The translations under genes were made by a program, and so were the position numbers. Positions 1 to 8,524 of a DNA stretch of 64,000 bases are shown here, in pieces. A model generated the notes under the pieces. It worked only from the letters and a program-made list of their open reading frames with translations, searched no databases and was not told the origin of the DNA. The stretch's first letter is position 1; the number at the start of each line of letters is the position of its first letter. The DNA is from Dactylosporangium roseum. GTDB lineage: Bacteria > Actinomycetota > Actinomycetes > Mycobacteriales > Micromonosporaceae. Location of the stretch: assembly GCF_025264685.1 (NCBI RefSeq), contig NZ_CP073721.1:5757001-5821000 (forward strand). The letters run 5' to 3'.

Positions 1-719
1 CGGTCGACGTCGAACGGCCGGCAGGCGTCGGGCGCGATGGTGCCGAGGCGGCAGAACGCGGCGAAGGTGCGACGGCACATGGCGTCGGCCCCGCCGGCCA
101 GCGCGATGTCCACGTCGCCGCAGCGCAGCGCGTCGAGGCCGTAGCCGATCGCGTAGTTGCCCGACGCGCACGCAGTCGGGACGGTGACCGCCTCGACGTC
201 GGTCAGGCCGAACTCGGCGACGATGCCGTTGGACAGCTGGGCCGCCGGGTATCGGCGGGCGACGGTCGCCGGGAACGCCCCGAAGCCTTGTTCAAGGCCG
301 ACCGCGACCAGTCCCTCGAGGTCGTCGGAGCCGCCGTCCGTGGTGCCGACCGCGACCAGCGCCCGCTGCCGTCGCAGTTGCTCGTCGGCGAGGCCGGCGT
401 CCAGCACCGCCATGCGGGCCGCCGCCACCGAGAACCGGGCGGCCTTGCTCAGCTCGACGAGCGGCACCCGCCGGATCCACCGGGCCGGATCGAAGCCGGT
501 GACCTCGCATCCGTTGTGGTGGTTGAAGCCCTCCGTCGAGAACGCCGTGATCGGCAGTACGGCGCGGCGCCCGCTGCGCAGCCCGTCAGCGAACTGCTCA
601 AGGCCGATGCCGATGGCACTCACCACGCCCATGCCGGTGATCACCACCCGCGGGGCGGTCGCTGTTGGCGTGCGGGCGTCCTCGTCTTCGCGCGCCGTGG
701 CGGAGCCGGGTGCACTCAT
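1..719 (-). CDS. Beta-ketoacyl synthase (KAS I/II, type II PKS), 5' part only
   Basis: This condensing enzyme should catalyse decarboxylative Claisen extension of an ACP-bound chain in the cytoplasm. The window edge cuts off its C-terminal half, so only 239 residues are visible. My translation shows the thiolase-fold start RVVITGMGVVS near residue 24 and the nucleophile motif TACASG with Cys184, so it is a catalytic KS and not a chain-length factor. The catalytic His residues lie beyond the edge. The ATG overlaps the stop of the upstream ACP gene (ATGA), so the two are translationally coupled. A CLF partner would be expected just beyond the left edge. With the ACP, two hotdog proteins and the ketoreductase it fits a highly reducing type II PKS; a FabF-like housekeeping role is less likely here. 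Confidence 0.9.
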   Translation of the reverse strand, partial: MSAPGSATAREDEDARTPTATAPRVVITGMGVVSAIGIGLEQFADGLRSGRRAVLPITAFSTEGFNHHNGCEVTGFDPARWIRRVPLVELSKAARFSVAAARMAVLDAGLADEQLRRQRALVAVGTTDGGSDDLEGLVAVGLEQGFGAFPATVARRYPAAQLSNGIVAEFGLTDVEAVTVPTACASGNYAIGYGLDALRCGDVDIALAGGADAMCRRTFAAFCRLGTIAPDACRPFDVD

Positions 720-985
720 CCGGCGGACCGCGCCTCGATGATCTCGTAGATGCCGGACAGACTCGCGATCTGCTGGATGTCGCTCTGCTCGATCGTCACC
801 TGCAGGCGCTTCTCCAGTGCGGCGACAATTTCGATGGCCATCAGCGAATCCATGCTCAGGTCGTCGCGGAACCGCGTTTCTTCGTTGACCTCACTCTCGT
901 CCACCTCGAGGATCTCGCAGACCAGCTGCTTGATTTCCTGCTTCTGCTCGTCGGTGAGATACGACAGAGGGGTGGGCGATGCCAT
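716..985 (-). CDS. Acyl carrier protein (type II PKS)
   Basis: This is an 89-residue acyl carrier protein that would hold starter and growing chains as phosphopantetheine thioesters. The motif LSMDSLMAIEI places the modified serine at Ser47, and the acidic helix around it (EVDESEVNEET before, EIVAALE after) is typical. An AGGAG sequence sits 6 bases before the ATG. It is the first gene of the leftward unit and its stop overlaps the KS start. It is the only free carrier protein seen in the window, so it is the natural partner of the stand-alone adenylation enzyme, the FabD-like acyltransferase and the hotdog proteins, although further ACPs may lie to the left. Confidence 0.93.
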   Translation of the reverse strand: MASPTPLSYLTDEQKQEIKQLVCEILEVDESEVNEETRFRDDLSMDSLMAIEIVAALEKRLQVTIEQSDIQQIASLSGIYEIIEARSAG

Positions 986-1382
986 CTTCTGCTCCTGATC
1001 GACCGAAGGGAGACCGGACCGGAAACGCCGGTCGACGGGCCGCCGCAGCCACGGATACCCGGTGCCACAAAGGGCAGTGCGGAACTAGCCGCTGAGGTGG
1101 CTCCGGCGCCGGCGTGACGATAACAGCCGCCGAAGTCGGTCAACAATGTTCGCACCGGTTGAACGCGGGCTGGCGAATTGAGGGCAGGGCCGGCGGCGGC
1201 CTGCGCACGTTGACACCGGGCGCGTGGGCCGGGCATCGTCGGGGGGCCGGATCTCCGCGGCACCCGCGACGACACCACGTCCACGGGTCCACGGCGAAAG
1301 ACGTCGATCGTCCCTTGGCGCATGCGGAAACCTTTGGCGCATGCGGAAACGGCAACCCGGATCTCCTCGTACGGAGGGATAC
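986..1382. promoter_or_regulatory. Divergent control region between ACP-KS and the adenylation operon
   Basis: This 397-bp gap separates the leftward ACP-KS genes from the rightward adenylation/aminomutase genes, so it must hold both promoters. On the minus strand a GGTCAA at 1138-1143 reads TTGACC and could be a -35 box for ACP-KS, with a weak TATCGT about 15 bases on. The striking element is the tandem repeat at 1315-1350, listed separately. The long reading frames here have no domain content. Confidence 0.5.
1315..1350. repeat. Two perfect 17-bp direct repeats, each with a CGCATGCG palindrome
   Basis: TTGGCGCATGCGGAAAC occurs at 1315-1331 and again at 1334-1350, a 19-bp period or just under two helical turns. 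Each copy contains the self-complementary octamer CGCATGCG. The array ends 32 bases before the adenylation-gene ATG. This is the layout of a dimeric regulator binding two tandem operators. No cognate regulator can be named from sequence alone. Confidence 0.6.
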
Positions 1383-3005
1383 ATGGCGCGTGTCCGCGAG
1401 TGCGTGGACAATCTCCATGGATTGTTGACGGCACCGGCGACGAGCGTGCCGGATCAGGTCGCAATCGCCGAGTCCAGTATCGGCGAGGCTCCGGCCGTCG
1501 TTTCGTATCGGCAACTCGTCGAACAGGTCGAGCGGTTCGCCGTGGCGCTCGACGCCCTCGGGCTCGACGTCGGTGACCGGGTAGTCGTCGAGTCGCGCAC
1601 GTCGGCTGCGGCGATCGCGTTGTTGCTGGCCTGTTCGGCGCTGGGTCTGCCGTTCGTGCCGGTGACCGCGGAGGTGCCCGATCGCCGGGTACAGGCGATT
1701 GTCGACGCCGTGGAGCCCGCTCTCTACGTCCGCGACGCGGGCACGGATCGCACCGGTGTGATGACGATGGACGGCACGGCCCGGTTCGGCTGGAACGAAT
1801 GGGAGGTCGACCGGCGACCGGCCGCTCGCGTGCGGCGCCGCCGTGAGGTCCTCGCCACCGACACGGCGTACATCGTCTTCACCTCCGGTACCAGTGGCCG
1901 GCCGAAGGGCGTCGTGATGAGCCACCGGTCGGTCGTGACGTTCCTGCGGGCCGTGCTCGGCGACGGGCGCGTGCTGTCCGGTGACCGCATCGCGTCGACT
2001 TCGCCGCTGCACTTCGACTTCGCGCTGTTCGACATCGGCATCGCGCTCGGTGGCGGCGCGACGCTGGTGCCGGTTCAGCGTGAGCTGCTCGCCTCTCCGC
2101 GCCGGTTCGTCGCTCACCTGAAGGCCAACCGGGTGAGCCAGGTCAACGGTGTGCCGTCGATCTGGCGCCCGGTGCTGCGTCACAATCCCGAGCTGCTCGG
2201 CGGGCTGACGGATCTGCGCAGCATGCTTTTCGCCGGCGAAGAGTTTCCGCTTCCCGAGCTGCGCCGGCTGCAATCCGTCGTGCCCGGTGTGCGGGTCGTC
2301 AACGGCTACGGCGCGACGGAGTCGATGGCGTGCTCGTTCACCGACGTGCCGAACCCGCTGCCGGTCGACGCCGATCGGCTCTCGATCGGCGCGCTGCACA
2401 CCGGCGCCGAGGTGATGCTCATCGGCGAGGACGGCACCGTGGTCACCCACCCGGGCGTCGTCGGCGAGATCCATCTGCGCAGTCCGGCGCTGTTCAGCGG
2501 CTACTGGAACGATCCCGAGGCAACGGCCGCGGTCCTGGTGCCGGACCCGGTCGACAGCCGCCACGGTCAGGTCGTCCTGCGCTCGGGGGACCTGGCGTGC
2601 TGGGACGCGGAAGGTGGTCTGTACTTCTGCGGCCGAGCCGATGCTCAGGTACAGGTCCGAGGCAACCGGGTCGAGCTGGGCGAGGTGGAGGGCACCCTGG
2701 GCAACCTCCCCGGCGTGGACATGGCGGTCGTCGTCGCGGTGGCCCGGCCGTCCGGTGACCGCGCGCTCGTGGCGTACGTCGTACCTACGCGTCCCTGGCC
2801 CGATTTCGACCAGGCCAAGGCGGTGGAGTTCTGCGCGCGCGAGCTGCCCGCCTACATGGTGCCACGGAGGATTGACGTCGTCAGCGAACTCCCGTTGACC
2901 GCCAACGGGAAGGTGAACCGGGAGCTGCTACGACGGCGCGCGACAGCGGACCTATCCGTCAACCGATCCTCCGTAACCACGCGAACCGAGGCGACGCATG
3001 ACTGA
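1383..3005 (+). CDS. Stand-alone NRPS-type adenylation enzyme
   Basis: This enzyme should activate a carboxylate, probably an aromatic amino acid, as the acyl-AMP and load it onto a carrier protein. The 540-residue protein has the full adenylation core: A3 TSGTSGRPKG at about 167-176, A5 NGYGATE at about 307, A7 RSGDLACWD, A8 RGNRVELGEVEG, and the C-terminal A10 lysine in NGKVN (Lys510). No carrier or condensation domain is attached. The ATG at 1383 was chosen because GGAGGGAT precedes it. Its stop overlaps the aminomutase ATG by 8 bases, so the beta-amino acid made by that enzyme is the obvious substrate. The specificity pocket was not decoded, and an arylacrylate is possible if the neighbour acts as a lyase. 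Confidence 0.88.
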   Translation: MARVRECVDNLHGLLTAPATSVPDQVAIAESSIGEAPAVVSYRQLVEQVERFAVALDALGLDVGDRVVVESRTSAAAIALLLACSALGLPFVPVTAEVPDRRVQAIVDAVEPALYVRDAGTDRTGVMTMDGTARFGWNEWEVDRRPAARVRRRREVLATDTAYIVFTSGTSGRPKGVVMSHRSVVTFLRAVLGDGRVLSGDRIASTSPLHFDFALFDIGIALGGGATLVPVQRELLASPRRFVAHLKANRVSQVNGVPSIWRPVLRHNPELLGGLTDLRSMLFAGEEFPLPELRRLQSVVPGVRVVNGYGATESMACSFTDVPNPLPVDADRLSIGALHTGAEVMLIGEDGTVVTHPGVVGEIHLRSPALFSGYWNDPEATAAVLVPDPVDSRHGQVVLRSGDLACWDAEGGLYFCGRADAQVQVRGNRVELGEVEGTLGNLPGVDMAVVVAVARPSGDRALVAYVVPTRPWPDFDQAKAVEFCARELPAYMVPRRIDVVSELPLTANGKVNRELLRRRATADLSVNRSSVTTRTEATHD

Positions 3006-4569
3006 CACCAACACCCAAACCCTCACGCTCACCCTCGACCGTCGGGTCCAGCTATCGGACATCGAGTCGGCGGCGACGACGCTGACCCCGGTCGCGCTCG
3101 ACGAGGCCGTGCGCGCACGTGTTCGTGCGTCCCGCGAAATCCTGGAGGGCTTCGTCGATCAGGGCCGGGTCATCTACGGCGTCAATACCAGCATGGGTGG
3201 CTTCGTCGACTGGCTGGTCCCGGTGACCATGGCCCGGCCACTGCAGGAGAACCTGCTCAACGCGGTCGCCACCAACGTCGGTGCGCGGCTCGACGACACC
3301 ACCGTGCGCGCCATCATGCTGTCGCGCATCGTGTCGCTCTCGCGCGGCAACTCCGCCATTTCGCTGACGAATCTCGAGCGCTTGATCGCCGTGTACAACT
3401 CCGGTGTGGTGCCGTGCGTGCCGGAGAAGGGCTCGCTCGGCACGAGCGGTGACCTCGGCCCCCTCGCCGCCATCGCGCTCGTGTGCATCGGCCAGGGCGA
3501 GGCTCGCCATGGCGGTGAGACGATGAGCGGCGCCGAGGCGCTCGCCAGGGCCGGCCTCGAACCGATGACCCTCAACTTCAAGGAGGGCCTGGCCCTCATC
3601 AACGGCACTTCCGGCATGGTAGGCCTCGGCGCCCTCGTGGCCCAGCGGGCCCAGCGGCTCTTCGACACCTACCTGCTCGTCTCCGCACTGTCGGTGGAGG
3701 CGCTGCACGGAATGACCAAGCCGTTCGACCCGCGGGTGCACCGGCTCAAGCCACACGTCGGCCAGCTCGAGGTCGCCGGGTACCTGTGGGACACCCTGAA
3801 GGACTCCGGGATGGCCGTCGACGAGCACGGCACCGAGGCGACCCTCTCGGCCGAGATGAGCGACGAGGCGGTAGCCGGGTCGCGCCCGATCGAGGACGCC
3901 TACTCGATCCGCTGCACCCCGCAGATCCTCGGCCCCGCCCTGGACAGCCTGCGCCTGATCGCCGGGACAGTCACCGACGAGCTCAACTCCACCAACGACA
4001 ATCCCGTCGTCGAGCCGGACGCGGCCGAGGTGTTCCACAACGGACACTTCCACGGCCAGTACGTGGCGATGGCCATGGACCATCTTGTCATCGCGCTGGC
4101 CACGATGATCAACCTGGCCAACCGTCGCATCGACCGCTATCTGGACGAGAGCAACAGCAACGGGCTGCCGCCGTTCCTGTGTCGTGAGGAGCCGGGGCTG
4201 CGGCTGGGCCTCATGGGCGGCCAGTTCATGACCGCGTCGCTCACCGCGGAGACCCGGGCGATGGCGATGCCGATGTCGATTCAGTCGCTCAGCACGACGG
4301 CCGATTTTCAGGACATCGTGTCGTTCGGGTTCGTCGCCGCCCGCCGCGCGCGTGAAGTCCTCAACAACGTGGCCCACGTGATCGCGTTCGAGTTGATGTG
4401 CGCGTGCCAGGCGGCCGACATCCGCGGCGCCGACGGTCTGTCCAGCGCCACTCGGCGGCTGTACGAGCAGACCCGTGAGGTCGTGCCCTACCTTGCGAAG
4501 GACATCAGCATCACCGGGTACGTCGAGGCGCTCGCCCAGCGGTTGCTGGCCCATCCGGACCGGGACTGA
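2998..4569 (+). CDS. MIO-dependent tyrosine/phenylalanine aminomutase (or ammonia-lyase)
   Basis: This 523-residue member of the histidine/phenylalanine ammonia-lyase superfamily uses the self-formed MIO cofactor. The MIO triad lies in SLGTSGDLGPLA, with Ser150 flanked by Thr149 and Gly151, where most family members have Ala-Ser-Gly. The catalytic tyrosine is in YGVNTSMGG (Tyr60). Several stretches (LQENLLNAVATNVG, TKPFDPRVH, HNGHFHGQYVAMAMDH) closely resemble, from memory, the enediyne tyrosine 2,3-aminomutases SgcC4 and KedY4. It would therefore convert L-Tyr (or L-Phe) to the beta-amino acid. Lyase activity giving coumarate, as in aryl-polyene clusters, cannot be excluded. The gene overlaps the adenylation gene and sits 5 bp from the first dehydratase. 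Confidence 0.88.
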   Translation: MTDTNTQTLTLTLDRRVQLSDIESAATTLTPVALDEAVRARVRASREILEGFVDQGRVIYGVNTSMGGFVDWLVPVTMARPLQENLLNAVATNVGARLDDTTVRAIMLSRIVSLSRGNSAISLTNLERLIAVYNSGVVPCVPEKGSLGTSGDLGPLAAIALVCIGQGEARHGGETMSGAEALARAGLEPMTLNFKEGLALINGTSGMVGLGALVAQRAQRLFDTYLLVSALSVEALHGMTKPFDPRVHRLKPHVGQLEVAGYLWDTLKDSGMAVDEHGTEATLSAEMSDEAVAGSRPIEDAYSIRCTPQILGPALDSLRLIAGTVTDELNSTNDNPVVEPDAAEVFHNGHFHGQYVAMAMDHLVIALATMINLANRRIDRYLDESNSNGLPPFLCREEPGLRLGLMGGQFMTASLTAETRAMAMPMSIQSLSTTADFQDIVSFGFVAARRAREVLNNVAHVIAFELMCACQAADIRGADGLSSATRRLYEQTREVVPYLAKDISITGYVEALAQRLLAHPDRD

Positions 4570-4574
4570 CCGCT

Positions 4575-4967
4575 GTGCGTCCCACGCGTTACGCGACCGC
4601 CTTCGACGCGCTGGCCGAACCGCCGGTCGTGCGGCGAACGAGCGGCCGGGTGGACGTGACCCTGCGCGTGCGTGTGGATGACGCGGCGGAGATTCTTGCC
4701 GGGCACTATCCGGGAGTACCGATCATGCCCGGCGTGCTCGTCCTGGACGCCGTGCAGCAGGCGGTCGGCGCCGCCTGCGGATCAGGTGTGCGGATCACCG
4801 CGGTCGAGCGGGTCCGGTTTCTCAGCCCGCTACGGCCGGGCGACGTGCTCGCTCTCACGGTGTCGATCACCGTAGAGGGCGCGGTGCGCGCGCTCGGCCG
4901 GCAACGGGACGGGCGGCTCGCCATTGACCTGCGGGCCCGGCTCGACGGGACGCCGGCCGATGATTGA
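4575..4967 (+). CDS. FabZ/FabA-like hotdog dehydratase
   Basis: This 130-residue single hotdog domain should dehydrate beta-hydroxyacyl-ACP intermediates. It retains the FabZ/FabA signature HYPGVPIMPGVL, with His44 and an acidic partner Asp58 in VLDAVQQ fourteen residues later, the normal spacing (Asp as in FabA, Glu as in FabZ). It starts with GTG 5 bp after the aminomutase stop and overlaps the next hotdog gene by 8 bp, so the two are probably co-translated and may form a heterodimer, as I recall for the ApeI:ApeP pair of aryl-polyene synthases. Confidence 0.82.
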   Translation: MRPTRYATAFDALAEPPVVRRTSGRVDVTLRVRVDDAAEILAGHYPGVPIMPGVLVLDAVQQAVGAACGSGVRITAVERVRFLSPLRPGDVLALTVSITVEGAVRALGRQRDGRLAIDLRARLDGTPADD

Positions 4968-5415
4968 TCATGCCGGGGTGCGGGGGCTGCTGCGGCAGCG
5001 GTACCCGATGCTGCTGCTGGACCGGGTCGTCGCCGCGACGCCACGGTCCCTGGTCGCGGTCAAGGCGGTGACCGCGGCCGAGCAGTGTTACGCGAATCTG
5101 GGCGATGAGATCGACGCCGGCGGATTGCACTATCCGCTCGCACTGCTGGTCGAGTCGTTCGGGCAGGCGGTGTCGGTGCTGTGGGCGCTCGGCGGCGGGG
5201 CGCCTGCGGGTGTTCCGCTGCTGGCAACCCTGCGCGATGTGGTGGTGGGTTCCCCAGCGCTGCCCGGCGACGTCCTGGAGCACCACGTGCGGCTGGAGCA
5301 CGTGTCGGGCCGCTCCGCGATCTTCAGCGGTCACACCGAGTCGGCCGGCCGGCGGATCCTGGACATCGGATCGTTGATGACGGCGGTGCGCTCCGAGTCC
5401 GATCTGACCGCCTGA
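4960..5415 (+). CDS. Second hotdog protein, probable dehydratase partner
   Basis: This 151-residue hotdog protein begins like FabZ (RYPMLLLDRV at 14-23) but its central helix reads HYPLALLVESFGQA. The PIMPG segment is absent, so the candidate catalytic pair His57 and Glu65 is only eight residues apart instead of fourteen. It may be a non-catalytic or structurally altered partner of the upstream FabZ-like protein. The ATG lies inside the end of the preceding gene. It is the last gene of the first rightward unit; 265 bp of non-coding DNA follow. Confidence 0.72.
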   Translation: MIDHAGVRGLLRQRYPMLLLDRVVAATPRSLVAVKAVTAAEQCYANLGDEIDAGGLHYPLALLVESFGQAVSVLWALGGGAPAGVPLLATLRDVVVGSPALPGDVLEHHVRLEHVSGRSAIFSGHTESAGRRILDIGSLMTAVRSESDLTA

Positions 5416-5680
5416 CGGCCGCGGCGCTCATCGGCGACCTCGCCGCCGATTCTCGACCTCGTCCATCGACTGTGGTGAAACCACTAGTCCGCTATCCCGC
5501 GCGACTCTATAAGGTCGAATCCTATGGGTCGCCAGGTGGCTGAGCGTCGGCGGTTTCCGAAAACCTGAATGTCTTCGCCGGCTCTGCCGTCAACGAGGTC
5601 CGGATCAGCCCCAGAACGACGCGCCTGAACGCGCAGCGTGGACTTGCGCCGGCCTCGAGCAGAAGGGGACACGCCCAGCC
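5416..5680. promoter_or_regulatory. Control region of the tailoring operon
   Basis: This 265-bp non-coding stretch precedes a nine-gene rightward operon. It contains CACTAGT at 5482-5488, preceded by a small hairpin GTGGT-GAAA-CCAC, and an A/T-rich CTCTATAAGG at about 5504 that could belong to a -10 region. The same heptamer occurs in two other control regions of the cluster. No gene is visible here. Confidence 0.5.
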
Positions 5681-6346
5681 ATGACTTCAGTGGTGACGGA
5701 CACTACCGCGCGGATCGAGCGCTTCCACAAGGACGGGATCGTTCGGGTCGGTCCGGTACTCGGCGAGGACGTGGTGCGCCGCCTCAAAGCGGGCGCCGCG
5801 GCGCTGATCGCCCGCTTCACGGACCACGGCCATGTTTCCGACGACTACTGGTCGTACCCCGTCGAGGGGGAGCCTCCGGTGCTGTACCGCATCCACAACC
5901 TGGAGAAGCAGGACTGGCCCGAGTCCGAACTGCTGCACAGCCCGGAGCTCGTCAAGCTGGCCGCCGAATTCGTCGGTGAGCCGGTCGTCTCCACGGTCTT
6001 CGCCCTCGTGCTCAAGGAACCGCGGCGCGCGGCCGGCGTGCCGTGGCACCGGGACCGTCTCCAGGTCGCGCCGCACACCGTGTGCAACCTGAGCATCTGC
6101 CTCGACACCGCCGGGCCGGAGAACGGCTGCTTGGAGGGTGTCCCCGGATCCCACCTGCTGCCCGACGAGGTCGACGTCAAGGCCGTGCGCGACGCGGGTC
6201 CCCGGGTGCCGGTGCCTTCCCAGGAGGGTGACGTCATCGTGCACGACGTCCGGCTCGTACACGGGTCGGGACCGAACCCGAGCGACCAGTGGCGCCGAAC
6301 CATCGTCATCGAGTTCGCCCATCCGGCGATCTCCTTCGCGTCCTGA
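5681..6346 (+). CDS. PhyH-family Fe(II)/2-oxoglutarate dioxygenase
   Basis: This 221-residue enzyme belongs to the phytanoyl-CoA dioxygenase family and would hydroxylate or otherwise oxidise a small-molecule intermediate using Fe(II), O2 and 2-oxoglutarate. The metal triad is visible: His123 and Asp125 in WHRDRL and His194 in VRLVHGSG, followed by the Arg of QWRRT that usually holds 2-oxoglutarate. It is short for the family but complete. AGAAGGGG lies upstream of the ATG. It leads the rightward tailoring operon and is the first of three PhyH enzymes within 8 kb. The substrate is unknown; a sugar or the aromatic beta-amino acid are both possible. Confidence 0.82.
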   Translation: MTSVVTDTTARIERFHKDGIVRVGPVLGEDVVRRLKAGAAALIARFTDHGHVSDDYWSYPVEGEPPVLYRIHNLEKQDWPESELLHSPELVKLAAEFVGEPVVSTVFALVLKEPRRAAGVPWHRDRLQVAPHTVCNLSICLDTAGPENGCLEGVPGSHLLPDEVDVKAVRDAGPRVPVPSQEGDVIVHDVRLVHGSGPNPSDQWRRTIVIEFAHPAISFAS

Positions 6347-6371
6347 TCCGCCTTCACGAGGAGTACTCAAG

Positions 6372-7229
6372 GTGAGCTTGCTGAGCTGGCTACCGGCGGT
6401 GGGCTCGCTGCTCGACGGCGGGCGGGCGGCCACCGCGGCGGAACCTTCCCTCGACGAGGTCATGGCGGAACGCTTCCGCGAGCGGATCGACCCGCGCCCC
6501 GGGGATTGGGCGTACGCCCACTTCCTCGACCTGCGCGACGCGCTCGCCGAGACGCTGCGGGACGCGTCCGGCGTGTGGCTCGACTACGGGGCGGGCACCT
6601 CGCCGTACCGGGAATTGTTCGGCCGGGCCGCACTGCAGACGGCCGACATTCCCGGCGGGGAGTCCTACCCCGCCGACCATGCGCTGGACCGCGACGGCCG
6701 CTGCCCCGTTCCCGACGGCACCTTCGACGGAGTGCTGTCCACCCAGGTCCTCGAGCACGTCGCCGACGCGAACGCCTACCTGCGCGAGGCGTTCCGGCTG
6801 TTGCGGCCCGGCGGCACGCTGGTGCTGTCCACCCACGGCGTGTGGGAGGAGCACGGCGGTCAGGATCTGTGGCGCTGGACGGCAGACGGCCTCGCCCTGC
6901 AGGCCGAGCGGGCCGGGTTCACCGTCGAGCGGAAAGTGAAACTGACGTGCGGCCCACGCGCGCTACTGCTGTTGCTGCGCTGGTACGGGCGCGACCATGG
7001 CTGGCCCGGCGGCGGGCCGGTCGGGCTCGCGCTGAAGGCGCTGTGGCTGGTGGACCGTGTCCTGCCCCGGTCGGTGGACGCCTACCTCGACCGCGCATTC
7101 GGCGATCTGGGCCGTTCCGAGGGCCCGAACAGCCCGTTCTACCTGGACATCCTGCTCGTTGCCAGCAAACCCGGCGGCGCGGCGGCCGACGCGAAGGACC
7201 CCACTGTGGAGAAGGAGATCGGTACGTGA
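6372..7229 (+). CDS. Class I SAM-dependent methyltransferase
   Basis: This 285-residue protein has a Rossmann-type SAM-binding fold. Motif I is DYGAGTSPY at about 71-79, motif II follows around PVPDGTFDGVLSTQVLEHV, and RLLRPGGTLVLSTHG is the post-II strand typical of Methyltransf_11 proteins. The GTG at 6372 was chosen because GAGGAGTACTCAAG precedes it; the open frame extends further upstream into the PhyH gene. It overlaps the next gene by 4 bp. The substrate cannot be assigned; a deoxysugar or the aglycone is likely from the neighbours. Confidence 0.78.
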   Translation: MSLLSWLPAVGSLLDGGRAATAAEPSLDEVMAERFRERIDPRPGDWAYAHFLDLRDALAETLRDASGVWLDYGAGTSPYRELFGRAALQTADIPGGESYPADHALDRDGRCPVPDGTFDGVLSTQVLEHVADANAYLREAFRLLRPGGTLVLSTHGVWEEHGGQDLWRWTADGLALQAERAGFTVERKVKLTCGPRALLLLLRWYGRDHGWPGGGPVGLALKALWLVDRVLPRSVDAYLDRAFGDLGRSEGPNSPFYLDILLVASKPGGAAADAKDPTVEKEIGT

Positions 7230-8524
7230 GCCAGCTTGCGACGGCCCAAGGCGAGAACGCGCGGGCGGCGCTCGTCGAGCGGACGAACTGCCGCGTCTGC
7301 GGCGGCACGCTCCGCACGATCCTCGATCTCGGGGACCAGTACCTGCAGGGATCGTTCGTCAAGCCCGGCGTCAGCGACCCGCCCACGGTCAGGTTCCCCC
7401 TCGAGCTCACCCGGTGCGCCGAGCCGGTGGAAGGCGGCCGCGACGCCTGCGGGCTCGTGCAGCTGCGACACACCCTGCCCGGTGGGTTGCTGTACGACAC
7501 CTATTGGTACCGCTCGCGCATCAACGACAGCATGCGGGCGCACCTGACGTCGATCGCCGAGTCCGCGGTCGCCGCGCTCGGCCGGTCGCCCCGGCGGGTC
7601 CTGGACATCGGCTGCAACGACGGCACCCTGCTGGAGAACCTATCGGGGGCGGACCGCTGGGGCATCGACCCGTCGAACGCGACGGACGACGCGCCGGACG
7701 GGATCACGTTGGTCAGGGACTTCTTCCCCAGCGACGCGCTGGAGGAGTACGCCGGCAGCTTCGACATCGTCACGTCGATCGCCATGTTCTACGACCTCGA
7801 GGACCCGGTCGCCTTCGCCCGCGCGGTCGGGCGGATGCTGGCGCCCGGCGGCGTCTGGGTGGTGGAGGTCGCCTACCTTCCGACGATGCTGGAGACCACC
7901 GGGTACGACAGCATCTGCCACGAACACCTGTCGTACTACTCGTTGAGCACCCTGCAACGGATCCTCGGCGAGGCCGGCCTGAAGATCCGCAGGGCGAGCC
8001 TCAACGGCGTCAACGGCGGCTCGATCTGCTGCGTCGCCACCCGATCGGGCGAGGGCGCCGGCTGCGCCGACGGGTCCGTGCCGGAGATCGCCGGCCGGGA
8101 GCGCGAGCTGCGACTGGACCAGGACGCGCCCTACGAGCAGTTCGGGGATCGGGTGCGCGCGCACCGCGACGAACTCGCCACGCTGCTGCGCGGCCTGCGA
8201 GCGCAGGGCAGCACCATCCATGTCTACGGTGCCTCCACCAAGGGCAACACCCTGCTGCAATACTGCGGCATCGATCACACGCTCATCAAGTATGCGGCCG
8301 AACGCAACCCGGACAAGTTCGGGGCGCGCACGCTCGGCACGAACATCGAGATCATCAGCGAGGCGGACTCCAGAGCCCAGCATCCGCAGTTCTATCTCGT
8401 CCTGCCATGGCACTTCCGGGAGGAGATCGTCGCCCGGGAGGCCGCGATGCTCGAGGCCGGATGCCGCCTCATCTTCCCCCTGCCCGCCGTGCAGATCGTC
8501 GGGTCGCCCGATGCCAGCGTCTGA
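7226..8524 (+). CDS. NDP-deoxysugar C-methyltransferase (TylCIII/TcaB9 family)
   Basis: This 432-residue protein has the three-part layout of sugar C-3 methyltransferases. It has an N-terminal zinc domain with Cys22/Cys25 (CRVC) and Cys64/Cys75, a SAM domain with VLDIGCNDG, and a C-terminal Methyltransf_14 domain with VYGASTKGNTLLQYC. The block CHEHLSYYS carries the Glu-His-Leu-x-Tyr residues that I recall as catalytic in TcaB9-type enzymes. It would add a branching methyl group to a 3- (or 4-) keto deoxysugar nucleotide. The GTG overlaps the upstream stop (GTGA) and the gene overlaps the next by 14 bp. Together with the 2,3-dehydratase and 3-ketoreductase it indicates a branched 2,6-dideoxysugar. 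Confidence 0.88.
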   Translation: MSQLATAQGENARAALVERTNCRVCGGTLRTILDLGDQYLQGSFVKPGVSDPPTVRFPLELTRCAEPVEGGRDACGLVQLRHTLPGGLLYDTYWYRSRINDSMRAHLTSIAESAVAALGRSPRRVLDIGCNDGTLLENLSGADRWGIDPSNATDDAPDGITLVRDFFPSDALEEYAGSFDIVTSIAMFYDLEDPVAFARAVGRMLAPGGVWVVEVAYLPTMLETTGYDSICHEHLSYYSLSTLQRILGEAGLKIRRASLNGVNGGSICCVATRSGEGAGCADGSVPEIAGRERELRLDQDAPYEQFGDRVRAHRDELATLLRGLRAQGSTIHVYGASTKGNTLLQYCGIDHTLIKYAAERNPDKFGARTLGTNIEIISEADSRAQHPQFYLVLPWHFREEIVAREAAMLEAGCRLIFPLPAVQIVGSPDASV

